Below are positions 1 through 12,000 of a DNA stretch of 64,000 bases, piece by piece. The DNA is from Hyaloperonospora brassicae (lineage: Eukaryota; Oomycota; Peronosporomycetes; Peronosporales; Peronosporaceae). The translations under genes and the position numbers were made by a program. The notes under the pieces are model-generated. The model searched no databases. It had not been told where the DNA came from and saw only the letters and a list, made by a program, of their open reading frames with translations. How positions within the stretch are numbered: position 1 is the first letter of the stretch; each line of letters begins with the position of its first letter. The stretch spans positions 62,001 to 126,000 of the forward strand of contig CANTFL010000251.1 of assembly GCA_947650285.1 (NCBI GenBank), in the 5' to 3' direction.

Positions 1-2889
1 GTGTCAATCCCGACAGACGGGCGCTTCATCTTTGCAGGAGTTTATCGTGGCTCGACGGACATTCGAGCAATTGAAGTGGACAGCATTGAGCTGCCAACAG
101 CCCAAACAGAGGGTTTGGCGCCGAAGCGAGGCACCAATGCTGTCGATCCTACCACGACGACGTCGATGGCGCTGCTGAGTGCCGACGACAGTGACGAGAG
201 TGACCGCGATGGAGACTTGTTGACGGATGTTTTTCGATCCTCTACTGCTCAAGTCGTAGCACACACTTTTTCAGATGCAAAACTGAAAGGATTTGCCGCT
301 GCCAAGTGCTTATACCACGAGACGAGTAGGAAGATGGAATACCGTTTGCTGTGTGGAATCGGCATCAAGAATGTGCACATGTGGCGGTTTTACCAGAAAA
401 AGAGTACGGGAGGTACAGACTTGACATGGAGTTGGGAGTGCGTGTTTGACAAACAGACAAACGGCATCTCGCTGGAGTTTATCTCGTTTCACCCGACGAT
501 TGCAAACCAGTTCATCTCCAAGTCTGAGCACCAGAACGTTCGTATCTGGCACCTCGAAGAAGACTATGACACCGTCGGCGACTCGGTGACGATCCGGAAA
601 CAATCACACACTGACGTGAAACAGACGCTTGACTCGGTGGCAGTGTACGGAGATTACGCGTATGGCGGAAGCGAATCCCTTTCCGTGATTGATCTCCAAG
701 CAGCTGTCCGTATGGACTTGGACCTGCCGCTATCACAAAAGGAGCAACGTGCCCAGCGCGAGGCCCTGATCAAAGCAAGGAACGCGAACTCGCTGCGTGC
801 ATGGAATCCCCGCGGAAGCCGTCGACGCGGTGCCGAAGATACGAATGGACAGCGCCACATGCGCACCGTTAGTAAAATTGCTGGACAAGATGCTTCGCCA
901 TTTACTGTCGGTATGTGCAGTGATGGTAGTGTGTTTATCCACCAGCCGACAGTAGAGACTGGGATTGCGACACCTCTGGATTACGTCGAAGGGTACGAGC
1001 AGTTCTTTGTCGACCCGTCGTTGGACTTTCAAGCACAGTTCTCGGATCTTACTCGAGTCAACACGAGTGGTCTTCTCGCAGTCCTTCCTTTCCCCGAAAT
1101 GGAGAAAGCGAAGTGGATGGTTGTAGCCGCCAATCAAAACCAGCTTCTTGTTCAGAGCCTGGATGCTTTCTTGCACCGCAATCAGCGCGAGAACGAGTGT
1201 TTCCGAGTAAAGACGGATTCGAGAGATTTGACGCGAGGCCTGGGTGAAGCCGAGAGCTACCAGGACAGCAGCTGCAGCAGCGACTCAGACGTCAGCGATG
1301 AGAGTGCCGCTAAGGAGAAGCACCGACGCCAGAAAAAGAAGATCAAGGCAGTTTTGAAGCGCAGTCACCAGGACGGCATGTTGAAATATCAAGTAGCGGA
1401 GCGGAAGTTCAAGCGAAACAGACACGATAGCGAGAAGACTACTGCCCGGGAGAAGACCACCGGTAGGTCAGGAGCAAGAAGAGAAGCGGTGCCGTTGCCC
1501 GATAGCAGAGCGCAAGAGACCGCTGGAACGAGGCACCTTGTTGTGACTGGTACCCGGGACAAGGTTGGCAAGAGCACAACAGCGGTGGCCACTCCTAAGT
1601 ACAGCACACCCCGCGATGGTGGCAAGCTATGGACAAGCGCAGCATCTCCAGTTGTATCGATTTCATCTTCGTCCGATTCATCCAACCCCAACAGTCCAGA
1701 ACACCCTGTTCTGTCCGGTCTGGAGAAAAGGCTACTAGTCTTGAAGAAACATGAGGAGACTTTGTCCTCTGTGGCGACACTGAAGTCACGACAGGACAAT
1801 GAGCGACTGCTAGGAGATTCGACTATCGATATGGCCACAGCTGTGACTTCGCTGAGCTCAAGCAGTACTCAAGCGATATCCATAGCGACGGATGTAAGCA
1901 GCGAGAAGAAGGCTACGCGTCGAATGCGAACGCAAGCTTTGTTCACGGAGCACGAGGGTACTGAAGATGGTGTCACCAAGGAGAAGTGCGAGGTGACTCA
2001 GGCGGAAATGAAGGAGTCTAAGACAGTGTCTCTGTCGTCAAAGAAACCTGCAGGAGTTGCAGTCTCCGACCAACGCGTGTATGTAGGATCGAGCAAGCCA
2101 GCACGCTTGCAAGAAGAAAAGCAGGGTGCCTTGGCGAGCGAGCAGAAGGAGCTGACTGAAGCAGACTGTCACGTGATGCAGTCTGTTGGAGCAAAGGACG
2201 CCGAACTGGAAGAGGAGTTGGAGCGGCTGGAACAGTCCGAGCCTGAGTTCATGTCGGTGCCCTTCGTGAGTGATAAGGGCTCGCTCCTCGCTGCAGCCAT
2301 GTACAGATACTCTGACCCCGCGTCCGAAGGTTCCAGTGACAGCAAGGTGTTGGCTATTGCAGACACTGATGCGGATTTTGACCGTGCGGTCGCTACTAGC
2401 GAGCAGACCAACTTGCTGATGCAATTTTCACGCCAGAACGAGCGACTCCGAATGAACTTCCTCACTGAACGTGAGCGTGTCTACAAGCATCCGGATTGCG
2501 GCTGTGCATCGGCCGTTTACTCGAAGAGATCTTCGTCGATCTCAGCCAGCGGCCCCATGAACTGGCGTCGAAACGTAGCGCACGACTACCACAGGCAGAA
2601 GCAGTTGAAGCGGCGTCACAAAAAGCTGCTTGCGACGAAATTACATCAGCTGCACGCGAACTACGCCTCGCAAATCCAGGAGCTGTACGCGATGCAGCAG
2701 ATGGAGGCCAACGCTTTGCGGGCGCGCCAGCAGTTCCAGCACCTTCACAAGCAACTCCGTCGTCAAGCCAGCAAAAGTGACGGTGTTTCGCTTGCGCCTA
2801 CGACAGCAGTAGCATTGCCGCTCCAATACTCGACCATGCCCGATCACTTCTCCGACGCCAGGTTTCCGTACCCGCAGTTGCTGTCGTAA
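1..2889 (+). CDS. WD40-like repeat protein with C-terminal coiled coil, 5' partial
   Basis: The frame is open at the left edge, so the N-terminus is missing and the first GTG is probably not the start; 962 residues are visible. Residues about 110-190 carry WD-like blades (a run ending NVRIW preceded by FISFHP), with weaker blades near 210-230, 300-315 (CSDGSVFIH) and 365-385. From about 415 to 760 it is low-complexity, rich in Ser, Lys and Glu and probably disordered. Residues about 855-930 are a basic, Gln/Leu-rich helix with coiled-coil character. WD40 propellers are scaffolds; no catalytic motif is seen and I cannot assign a partner or pathway. Stop TAA at 2887-2889. Coding nature is well supported by length; the specific role is unknown. 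Confidence 0.75.
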   Translation: MSIPTDGRFIFAGVYRGSTDIRAIEVDSIELPTAQTEGLAPKRGTNAVDPTTTTSMALLSADDSDESDRDGDLLTDVFRSSTAQVVAHTFSDAKLKGFAAAKCLYHETSRKMEYRLLCGIGIKNVHMWRFYQKKSTGGTDLTWSWECVFDKQTNGISLEFISFHPTIANQFISKSEHQNVRIWHLEEDYDTVGDSVTIRKQSHTDVKQTLDSVAVYGDYAYGGSESLSVIDLQAAVRMDLDLPLSQKEQRAQREALIKARNANSLRAWNPRGSRRRGAEDTNGQRHMRTVSKIAGQDASPFTVGMCSDGSVFIHQPTVETGIATPLDYVEGYEQFFVDPSLDFQAQFSDLTRVNTSGLLAVLPFPEMEKAKWMVVAANQNQLLVQSLDAFLHRNQRENECFRVKTDSRDLTRGLGEAESYQDSSCSSDSDVSDESAAKEKHRRQKKKIKAVLKRSHQDGMLKYQVAERKFKRNRHDSEKTTAREKTTGRSGARREAVPLPDSRAQETAGTRHLVVTGTRDKVGKSTTAVATPKYSTPRDGGKLWTSAASPVVSISSSSDSSNPNSPEHPVLSGLEKRLLVLKKHEETLSSVATLKSRQDNERLLGDSTIDMATAVTSLSSSSTQAISIATDVSSEKKATRRMRTQALFTEHEGTEDGVTKEKCEVTQAEMKESKTVSLSSKKPAGVAVSDQRVYVGSSKPARLQEEKQGALASEQKELTEADCHVMQSVGAKDAELEEELERLEQSEPEFMSVPFVSDKGSLLAAAMYRYSDPASEGSSDSKVLAIADTDADFDRAVATSEQTNLLMQFSRQNERLRMNFLTERERVYKHPDCGCASAVYSKRSSSISASGPMNWRRNVAHDYHRQKQLKRRHKKLLATKLHQLHANYASQIQELYAMQQMEANALRARQQFQHLHKQLRRQASKSDGVSLAPTTAVALPLQYSTMPDHFSDARFPYPQLLS

Positions 2890-5885
2890 TTGGGATTCTA
2901 AGGTACGTGTACGCGAAGAACCCTACAGTCTCACTTGTGGTCTATGATGAGGCTCTTACCGGTTCACTTGCCGTGTTTTGGGTCTCTTTCCTGCGCAGGC
3001 ATAAATGGTCCTGCAGAATTCGCCATGACTATTCCTACCCAAGTGCGTGTCACTTCATGCGACTACAACTACCCGACTGTGTTACGACGATCGTCAAGAG
3101 CCAGAAGCGTGCGAGCGTTGCAGCAAAGTCGAGCACTTGTTTCCAATGCAATGCTGTGTACTGTCGTGTCAATTTGGCGACACACGCGCTGAACGCTATC
3201 GACAGACGTTCGCTCCTGTCTTCGTCACAACATGATCACCGATAGAGTAGGAGCTGGTCGGTAAAGTCGCACGGCATGGAGCACGGCCTCGTACAGCGCG
3301 AGACGTTGTGTGGCAACGATCGCCCGAGTCCAATCGAACATGACCTGCTATGCTGGAGAAAGACTGATGGGCTGCAAGCAGATGCTCGACGGGCATGAAG
3401 ACCGGGCATGAAGACCGGGCGCAAGACGAAAAAGATGCGGATACGCCACAACACCATCACGGTGGACTGCAGTGCCAAGTGTTGACAAGCGAATTGCTGA
3501 GACCAGGCAGCGTGGTCACAGACATGGCACATACACGCTACGACTGGCAAACTTCGTGTTACTGCGTAGAGGACACTGTGTGCCTCTTGTCGTTCGTTCC
3601 ACAAGGAGTTTTGGCTTCTTCAGGCACCGATCCGTCGACGAACAAAGTCGTGGCGAGCCTCCCCATGACCTTTCTCCACGCTATTGCACTGCCGCCACGA
3701 TGGGCACTGGCTCGAGGACGAAAGAGGATGCTCGCCACATGTCGCCCACTGTCAACACGTGCGAACGTGTGTGGTGATAATCGAGCGCTGGCGAAGGAAC
3801 TGTACAGAGTCCTGTGCTCTGGTTGTTAGCAGGGGCCACTGTGCAAGACAAGCGACTGCTGCAAGCATCAGCGAGGCACAAACAACGAAAAGCAGTGAAC
3901 TGAACGACAACACATTCGTAAACAACAACATCAACTTTTGTTTGCATGTAAACCGCTTGATCTCGAGTCACACCTCTTATCACGAGTTGACCAGGAAACC
4001 CGCACACAGCATCGAACGTCAGACGAGAAGCTCATGTCCGCGTCCACTGGACAGAGAGTGCTTCCCACTTGCTCAGCGAAAGAGGCTGCCTTTGAACACC
4101 TTGCACACTTGCCTGCAGCACGTAGTGCGATGGAAGTCCCAATTGTAGGCGTTCTTGCATGCCGGTTGAACCACCATCATGTAATCTCCAGCCACACCGT
4201 TACATTCGGGCAGGACGTCGCATGGAAAGGGTGATGTTTGACAGAAGACCGATCGGGAGACAATGGCAGCCATGGTGATGAAGACGCCCGTTCTGGCGTG
4301 CATCGCGCTGTTGGAACTGGGGTGCAAAGTGTTCGGTGGTGTGCGGTGCGGTGCTGTGTTGTGCTGTGCTTGGTCTGGCAAAATGCAGAATGGCGTTGCG
4401 GTCGCGAGCCTCAAACACTCGAGAGCGCTGGCGCGCGCAGTTGAGACTGAGCGACAGGATGGGATTGGCGTGACGAGGCTACGACCATGGAGCGGAGAGC
4501 GTGCCCAAACTTTCACGCTTCAGCTCCAGCCAATCTTTGCTTACCCCTTCGGGGGCGGCCACTTTGGAGGGAATCCTCCCCTAGGGGAGCCGAGGGGGGT
4601 CTACGGTCGGCCTCGAGCAAGCTGCACTCGCAGTTACTTCGGCGATCGCACGCCACGTCAAGGGGTCGCGCAAGCGGTCCAAACAGGGTAGCTGCCACGA
4701 AGGGCAGCCTATTCCGCGTCGCGCGCTGCTGCTTCGGCAATTCGCACGTATGGTCCGATTGGTCGCATCAGCGGTGATGAAAGGCTCGGACCCGGCTTGG
4801 GAGGGAGGGTCTATGACCGTCGCTACCTTTGCCTCGGCTCTTTGGAGCACCCACGGATTCGTCCCGGTTTCCGGGGCACCCGTAGAGTCATATTTTCCGT
4901 CGTTAGTTATTGGAAATAATGGACGTACATGGCACAACACCACCATGGAATGGAGAAGAGTGCATTATCGCACGAGCGTATCCGGCAGTGCGTACACGTG
5001 CTTTGGCTTGTACGCCGCTGCCTATTTGTTTGCGTGAGATGGAGCCAGCTCCCATCGCACTATTGGCCGCAACTTCGCAAGCCTTAGTATGTACGGTCAA
5101 GCTGCTGTTGCGCTTTGCCGCTTTGATCCACTACTTGTACATGCCAAGCAGCACGGCGCGTTCAGTTAAACGGTCTGTAGGGTCAAAGGCAATTGTTATT
5201 GACGTTGGCTCTCTCCGTGACTTGGTGAATGGATCGCCTTTACTTACACAGCTCTGGTCTGCGCGGCCGTTTGCTGGAGTAAACTCGTTTGGCACCACCA
5301 CACATCGTGAACCAGCAACAGTGGCGCGTGTTTTCGTGACAAGAGCCTCTTGTGTGGTCGCGCAAGCGTATGATCGCAACGTCGATGGAACGAGGAACAG
5401 AAGCGACTTTTGCAACTTTGGCGCTTGTCCTTCCAAGACGTACGCAAGAGTAGTCTACAAGCATAACAATCAGTGCTACTTCTTCACTTGGGAATACACC
5501 GCCAGCTTCTCTGAGCTCTTGGACCTCGTTTGCTAGTGCTATCGTCCGCAGACTCGACGAGATCCTGAATACGCTGAGTTACAAGCTCACGAATGATAAA
5601 CAAACATGTCCCTGTGTACGAGAGAGAAAAGATCGATGACAAACGACAGAGAGCAGACATACATGCGCGCAATGCTGCCTAGGCTAATGACCATAGTGAC
5701 TCTCTTTCTCTCGGCACTGACGGTATTCATCGCTCAGTACAGTCATGACGCCATGTTACACGTTTTAGCACTACTCCCTATGACATACCCAAGACCTTCG
5801 TTGACCGATTGAGATACCCCCCTGCACGTCTATAGTACACGGTATTGCTAGTCACCCAACCCGGCGCCCCCCCGTCCAGCAAGGG
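2890..5885. other. gene-free interval
   Basis: About 3 kb without a frame I trust. The longest frames (3684-4148, 4910-5536) have no recognisable motif, no domain pattern and irregular composition, and overlap other equally long frames. The part around 4530-4900 is more GC-rich and may be an old repeat, but I cannot name it. Confidence 0.5.
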
Positions 5886-6118
5886 GGTTTGGCGGGCTTT
5901 TTTTTGAAGGGGGTTTCTCGTCTGTGGGGGCGGGGGGGGGGGGGGGGGGGGTTTCCCTTTGTTTGTGGGGGCTCTTTGTGGTGGGTGCCTTTTTGGGGGG
6001 GTTTCCCCGGGGGGGGGGCGCCACCCCCCCTTTCGGGGGGGGTGAATGAAACCCCTTCCCCCCCCCCCCTTGCTTTGGGGGGGGGCGGTGGTGGTGGGGG
6101 GGGGGGGGGCCGTCCCCC

Positions 6119-6154
<36 letters not shown>

Positions 6155-6176
6155 TTTTTTTTGGGGGGTGGGGGGT

Positions 6177-6228
<52 letters not shown>

Positions 6229-6432
6229 CGGGGGGGGGGGGGGCCGGGGCGCCCCCCCCCGGGGGGGGGCGGGGCCCGGGGGGCCCCCCCCCCCCGGGGG
6301 GGGGGGGGGGGGGGGCCCCCCCCCCCGGCCCCCCCCGGGGGGCGGCCCCCCCCGCCCCCCCCCCCCCCCCCCCCCTCGGGGGCCTGTTGGGGGGGGGGGG
6401 GGGGCCCCCCCCCCGGCGGGGGCGGGCCGGGG
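5886..6432. repeat. extreme G/C homopolymer block, probable assembly artefact
   Basis: About 550 bases built almost only of long G runs, shorter C runs and a few T runs; A is nearly absent. One uninterrupted G run spans 6177-6228 (52 bases). Composition returns abruptly to normal at about 6433, in the middle of a retroelement RNase H domain. Six-frame translation gives only poly-Gly/Pro shadows. No natural repeat class known to me looks like this; a failed consensus call is the simplest reading. Confidence 0.8.
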
Positions 6433-6846
6433 AACAGCGGCTTCTCTCCTCTGCATGTTGTGGGGGACAGTGCGATAGTACTTTCGCAACTTCGAACTAG
6501 CCACCCTCCACGCGCGCCTCACTTACTCCGGTTATTTCGCGAAGCGTGCGTCCTCGCTAATGCTATTGAGGTCTCCAGCTGGGGACATCATTATCGCACA
6601 TACAACAAAATGGCAGATCGACTGGCAAATATCGCCATGGATACAAGGGCGTCAATACAGGTGCACGCGTCCTCCGACCACGTTGTGGTCAAGGCGGCTA
6701 CAGCGTTTCTCGATAATGATGTCAATCACTGGCTAGAGACCTCTCACATCGAACATATAGACATACCGGGCCCCACGCTGACGCCGAGGAACCGATCATC
6801 TCGAGACAAGAGGCTGCGCGTAGGCGCCATGTTGTCCGAGGACTAG
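6433..6846 (+). pseudogene. LINE RNase H domain, 5'-truncated
   Basis: An open frame emerging from the G/C block encodes about 135 residues with the C-terminal half of a retrotransposon RNase H: a GDS-containing strand (VVGDSAIVLSQL), then NKMADRLANIAMD, the usual Asp-containing end of the domain, and stop TAG at 6844-6846. RNase H domains downstream of reverse transcriptase are typical of oomycete non-LTR elements. The first catalytic residues and the whole RT are missing because the upstream sequence is the homopolymer block. Followed by a 3' untranslated part ending in a tail shared with a SINE (6902-6939). Confidence 0.75.
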
Positions 6847-6901
6847 TTCTACCTACTATATAAAGTAGTAGTTGCCGCGGCAGCTCTGCTGCCCGATGAC
6901 A

Positions 6902-6939
6902 GGATATAGTGGGTCGCTAGCGTACCTGAATATACTCAA
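6902..6939 (+). repeat. LINE 3' tail, shared with the SINE
   Basis: About 38 bp starting GGATATAGTGGGTCG and ending TGAATATACTCAA, lying 56 bp after the RNase H stop. Nearly the same tail ends the SINE at 56246-56427, and reverse-strand copies occur at 22014-22054 and about 47645-47689. Position after the LINE ORF marks it as the LINE 3' end. Confidence 0.65.
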
Positions 6940-8630
6940 CTTATCATCATCACTAGTCTACGCAATCCTGCCGTGAACCCTTTGCTCTACGTGCAATACT
7001 ACACAAACACTCGAGCTCGAGCCAAGTCTACAAACGATGACAGGATCGAACGAACAATGCGCAGTGCTTTTTATTCGGGTTATTTGACGACAATGCTGAT
7101 GTAAGTGTGTGTCGATAGTGTACTCAGCGAATACTGAACCTGCAAGGGAAAAGAGTGGGGTCTATAATTCACATGTCCTTCATCGTCCAAATTTGTAGTG
7201 AAGGCAAACGAAGCAGCCACAAAGCTCAGCTCGGCTCTGCATGTTGTAGCTGGATGCTGCAAGAAAGGCTAGTTGTACTATAACGTCATACCTGACAGAC
7301 GCAAGGAGGAGCAAGGTTCGTAAAAGTGGAAACGTGGTCGTCAGTTATTGTCCAGGATATCGGTCGACTCCAAACGTGCCACAACTGCACGGGCTTCTTC
7401 GAAAAAGCAAAAGACTGGCAGCTGATAACAAGTGCCAATTTACGGGTATTGCTGGTCAAAAGTCCTCAATCTACTTCACTTACACCACCAACTAGTGCCA
7501 ATATGTCTTCGTGGATCATGCGCTACTGTTAGTGTGGTCGCAGACAGCTCTCGCGACAAGGCGGATGGACAGATTCGGATCCGACTTTGCCTTAGGATAC
7601 TTACCTATCTTTGTTCGACTTATTTTGGTCAGGAGGCCTACCGCGCGGTGTCACGTCGGTAGAAGCCTAGATCCTCGACGAGACCACTTTGGTACTAAAG
7701 ATGGACATACTATAGTATGTCTAACGATAGCAGTCGATGCTGATTGCTGAGCATCTTCGTGCAGGCAAGTAACTTCGTTCCATGTGACGTTGCCAAAGCA
7801 CCTTGGTCAGTGGACAGCTAGCTTCTGCTATACAGCTAGGTCCGTCTCGCAAACGAGGCAGCATCGCGATGAGAAGAGGTACAACAGGCTCACTGTTGGT
7901 TTTCTTAGGGCCCTGTGTGGCCTGACCGGGACCTGCCGGCACTCTTGCAGCCTCTAGTACCATTCAATCACAACAAGACGATCACATAAATGTCATCGAA
8001 AGGGCCGCCCGATGGATGAGTGCAGCATGTGACACCAGGCTCTGCCTGCTGTAAGACGATGGGCGTTGCCCTCGGTCACAGGATGACTGGAAGCACAAGT
8101 AGTGACCACAACTCTACGTCAAAATCGACGCAAAGCATACGGCCAACCAAATTATCGATCAATCATCCAAGCGCGGAGGCCATCCTCATCGCACAGCTTG
8201 TTTTCTAGCAAACCTCATCCACAACTTGTCGTTCTGCGCTTGCTCCAGACCTGAGCTCTGCATTTACACAATCACGTGAAGGAACTGCAAGCAATTCCCG
8301 CAGCAGATCAAGCGCGATTGCCAACGCTCGCGCCAAACCCGAACAGCTCTCACCAGACTCAGGAACGTTCCGATGTCAAGATTGTCTAATTGATGTTTCC
8401 ATGATCTCCTCTTCGAGCTGGAATCCACCAGTCGCATGCGATCCAAAGAGCAGACACACGAACCAGCTCTTCTTCAGTCAGGTTGCCTACGATAATGGCG
8501 TACAGCGAACATAGTCCCCTGTAGAAGTGTATTCAGCTGCAGTGGAGCGTTGAGTCCCTTGACAAGCACGTAACAAGCAAGAAAAGCAGACCAAGCGTGA
8601 CACAGTATCAATAACATTCCTCTGCATTGC
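6940..8630. other. gene-free interval
   Basis: About 1.7 kb with only short frames and no recognisable domain, RNA gene or clear repeat. Confidence 0.5.
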
Positions 8631-8634
8631 CATG

Positions 8635-9009
8635 CTACACTTCATGACTGTCGAGCAATCGAACCCCAAATGTCGCTCGCGCCGAGTCGGTGATGCTGGC
8701 TCTGTCGTCGCTCCTTCCGTGCGCATTCACGTGACTCTTGTTGCAACTCTTTCGTCGCGCCAATGGTCGAACGTACGCAAGAATCACCAGCGTCGCAAAA
8801 CATCGAGACATGATGACTCCCCACCAGTAAGTCATAGGATGGATGAGCTCTTCGGACGCACAGTCAGGAGGGACACGGTCTCGACTGGCGAGAGAAAGAA
8901 CCAGAACCACAACAACAGCCACAACGACGACAACAGCGCGCACGTCCGCTTGTGGTATCCGCACTTGCTCCTTCCTTTTTCGAACTCGTGCTGACTGGAT
9001 ACGCATCAC
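8635..9009 (-). CDS. possible small membrane protein, divergent from the ABC gene
   Basis: A 124-residue frame with a basic N-terminus, a very hydrophobic Val-rich segment (residues about 26-42, AVVVVVAVVVVLVLSLA) and a second hydrophobic stretch near 60-77 (TYWWGVIM... LVILAY), then a basic Ser-rich tail. This gives a plausible two-helix membrane protein. It is not recognised. The start lies only 16 bp from the longest ABC transporter frame on the other strand, leaving little room for promoters, and the Val run could come from a GTT/GTC-rich simple repeat. Uncertain. Confidence 0.3.
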   Translation of the reverse strand: MMRIQSARVRKRKEQVRIPQADVRAVVVVVAVVVVLVLSLASRDRVPPDCASEELIHPMTYWWGVIMSRCFATLVILAYVRPLARRKSCNKSHVNAHGRSDDRASITDSARATFGVRLLDSHEV

Positions 9010-9024
9010 TCCTCGTCATGTCCT

Positions 9025-12000
9025 GTGCTACTACGCGTGCCACCTTCTTGTCCTGATGATGCCGCAAGATGGTCCGACATCCCTTCGATGACGGCGAACA
9101 CGGTCTCACGCACAGCACTCGTCCCGTGCGTAGCGGGTCGTTCATTGTCCGATCTCTTTTCTGTTCACAAAGACACTCGCTCCATGCGTCTGTACTCTCC
9201 GCTGCCAGATGAAAACCTCATGGACCTCTCCACGCTGTCGATCGCTCCTGGACCTGCATACGCGCGCAGACATCGCAGTAGCAGCTACTCGAGCAGCTTA
9301 CACAGCGAATTCACCGAAAGCGCTTGTAGCATCAACAGTAGTCAAGTCTACGAACCTGACAATCGAGACGAAAGCCACCACCACAGCCACCACCACGAGA
9401 GCGACGTGAATTCCGTGGGTTCACGATATTTCGCCCGGCTATCACCCCGCCCCGGGGTGCCAACTGCAGGCACTACCAATGACGTCGTCTCGCCTTCCGC
9501 GAACGGGACACGGACCTCCTTTCGAAAAAGTCGGTTTCGACAGACGACTGACATTGTCGAAGCGCTGCGGGAACTCCGCGAACACCGCGTGGCCGATCAC
9601 GACGACGTACCGCTTGACGGTCGTGTCGCCTTTGCAAAGCCGCGACAAACGACGTCCGTCACGCGTGTGCGACAACTCGTGACTCGGCTGTTGACTCGAC
9701 GAGACCTCGTTGCCTTCTGCACTGGATTGATAGCTGCTGCGCTACACGGGGCCCTGTGGTCGTGCTTGACGACCCAAGTGCGAGCTGCCGTGGCAGCGTT
9801 TGCGCCGTTCGACCGCCACGACGTGGCCTCTTCGGCATTGACCTTACTCCTTATATCGTTGGCCCTTGCTGCAACGGCGTGGACTGCTCACGTGTGCCTC
9901 ACTCGGACCGCAGAGAACCTCCTGGCTTCGTTCAGGCAGCAGATTCTACGGCACTTGCTGGTTCACTTGCCCCAGTCGTGGTTTGACGTCAATGAACTGA
10001 CCCTCGCAGCGCTCGACTGCACCATTGTGACCCGAGCCGACGCCCAGTTGATGCGACGCGGTCTCGGCCCGGAACTCGGGGCCCTTTTCCAGTTCTCGGC
10101 GCAGTGCGTCACTAGCTTTGTCGTGGCTTTCCGGACCCGATGGAACGTGGCGCTTGCCATCACTGCGGTCGCGTCTATTGCTGTTGTTGTTCTTAGTGTG
10201 CGCGCTGCGTCAAAGTGCACGAGGCCCTATCAGGAGACTGAAGCTGATGCGACAGTGCATGAAGCGCTGACTCACCTCCGAACGATCTGTGCCCTGAACG
10301 CCCAACGTCGCGTGCGGGAGAAACACGCGCTCTGTCTCCGTCAAACCGAACGCAAACGCATTGCACGACACGGGACACAAGCGGTGCTCCAGAGTGCCGT
10401 CACTGGAAGTGTCTGGCTCATGAGTGCAGTTGGGCTCTGGTACGGCGGCACGAAAGTGTACGAAGCTGACGCAACACCCAGTGAAGTAGTTGCGACGCTC
10501 CTCGGCGTCATCATGGGCAGTCACGCGCTAGGAAACTTGGTCTCGAGCTACGGAGCTGTCTTGCGCGCTAGCAGCGCTGCTTTCAAGCTCTTTGCAGTGC
10601 TGGATACCTTGTCGACTGGCAAAGACCGCCAAGACGAGAGCAGCGGCCAGAACCCGTTGGTCCGCCCCGCGTCGTGCTCGGGGGCAATCATGGCCGTCGA
10701 TCTGCACTTTGCGTACCCGTCTCGACCACAGCGGCTGGTCTTGCGAGGCTGCAACATCTCGCTCTTGAGTGGCGAATGCGTCGCAGTAGTGGGCAGCAGT
10801 GGGTCGGGGAAGTCGACGCTCGTGGCGCTCTTGATGCGGCTGTACGAGCCTTCGCAGGGGCTCATTTTGCTGGATGGGTGCAAGGCCCAGACGATCGACG
10901 CCACGTGGATGCGCGCGCAACTCGGTGTCGTGCCGCAGCACGTGACCTTGTTCCAGGCCTCGATCTTTGACAACATCGCACTGGGCGATGTCGTGCATCG
11001 GGAACTGACCGGAGCGAGCACGGGAGCAGTGATGATGGAGCGGGTGATCCGTGCCGCGAAGCGGGCAGACGTGCACGAGTTCATCCTGTCGCTCCCTCGT
11101 GGCTACGACTCTCGGATCGAAGACCTTACAGCACCGAAGCTGACAATACTGCAGCGACAGCGACTTGCTCTGGCGCGAGCACTCATTCGCGAGCCAAAGC
11201 TGCTGCTGCTGGATGAAGTGGCGATCAGTCCGCATGAACTCATCTCGAGGTTTGGCGACACGGTCCGAGCTGGCAGTACGACGATGCTCTTGTGCACAAG
11301 TCAAGTGAACTCGGCAGCGGTGCAATACGCAGACAAGCTCGTCGTGCTCGAGGCTGGCAAAATCGTGGAGCAGGGCACACACGTCGAGCTCCTGCAGCGT
11401 GGAAACAGCGCCTACCGTCAACTTCACCTCAGCCAGTTCAGTAACCATCGACGGGAGCAGAGACCTGCTGAAGAGCCGCCACCACTGCCAACGTGCCACC
11501 GACACGTGGCCAAGCCAGCTCCCACGACGCCCATAGCACGCACGAAACGAGACATCCAAGCGCTTGCTCGTCCCGAGCGCACGTTCCTGACGTACGGACT
11601 CGTCGCGTCGGTCTTTCTAGGCCTTTGTGGCCCTTTGCTCGGTCTCTTGATCAGTGAAGCGCTCGCCGACATGATGCAGCAGTACGAGGCCTTCCTCGAG
11701 TCTCTCGACACAGCGAGCTTTGCCGACACGCTGCGGCCTCAGGTGACACGATGCGGTCTCTTCTTGACCGCAGGTACGCTAGTCGTCATGGTCATCCAGA
11801 GTGCCCAGCTCTTCTTCTTGGATGCCGCGGCCGAGCGGCTTGCTTCGCACCTTCGAGACTTGCACTTCAGCTCGCTGTTGGCCCAACCCGTGCCCTTCTT
11901 CGATGCCGCCGAGCACAACCCGACCTCGTTGACGGGTCTGCTGGCCACACAAGCTCCTGCTGCATCGTTGATCATCGGTCGCGCACAAGGCCACAAGGTC

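Noticed and set aside
4910..5536. 208-residue + frame
   Set aside because: No motif, irregular composition, overlapping frames of similar quality on the other strand.
5848..6522. Gly- and Pro-rich long frames on both strands
   Set aside because: Pure translation of the G/C runs; no codon structure.
10528..11559. 343-residue minus-strand frame inside the ABC gene
   Set aside because: Shadow of the ABC coding strand, which has full NBD motifs.
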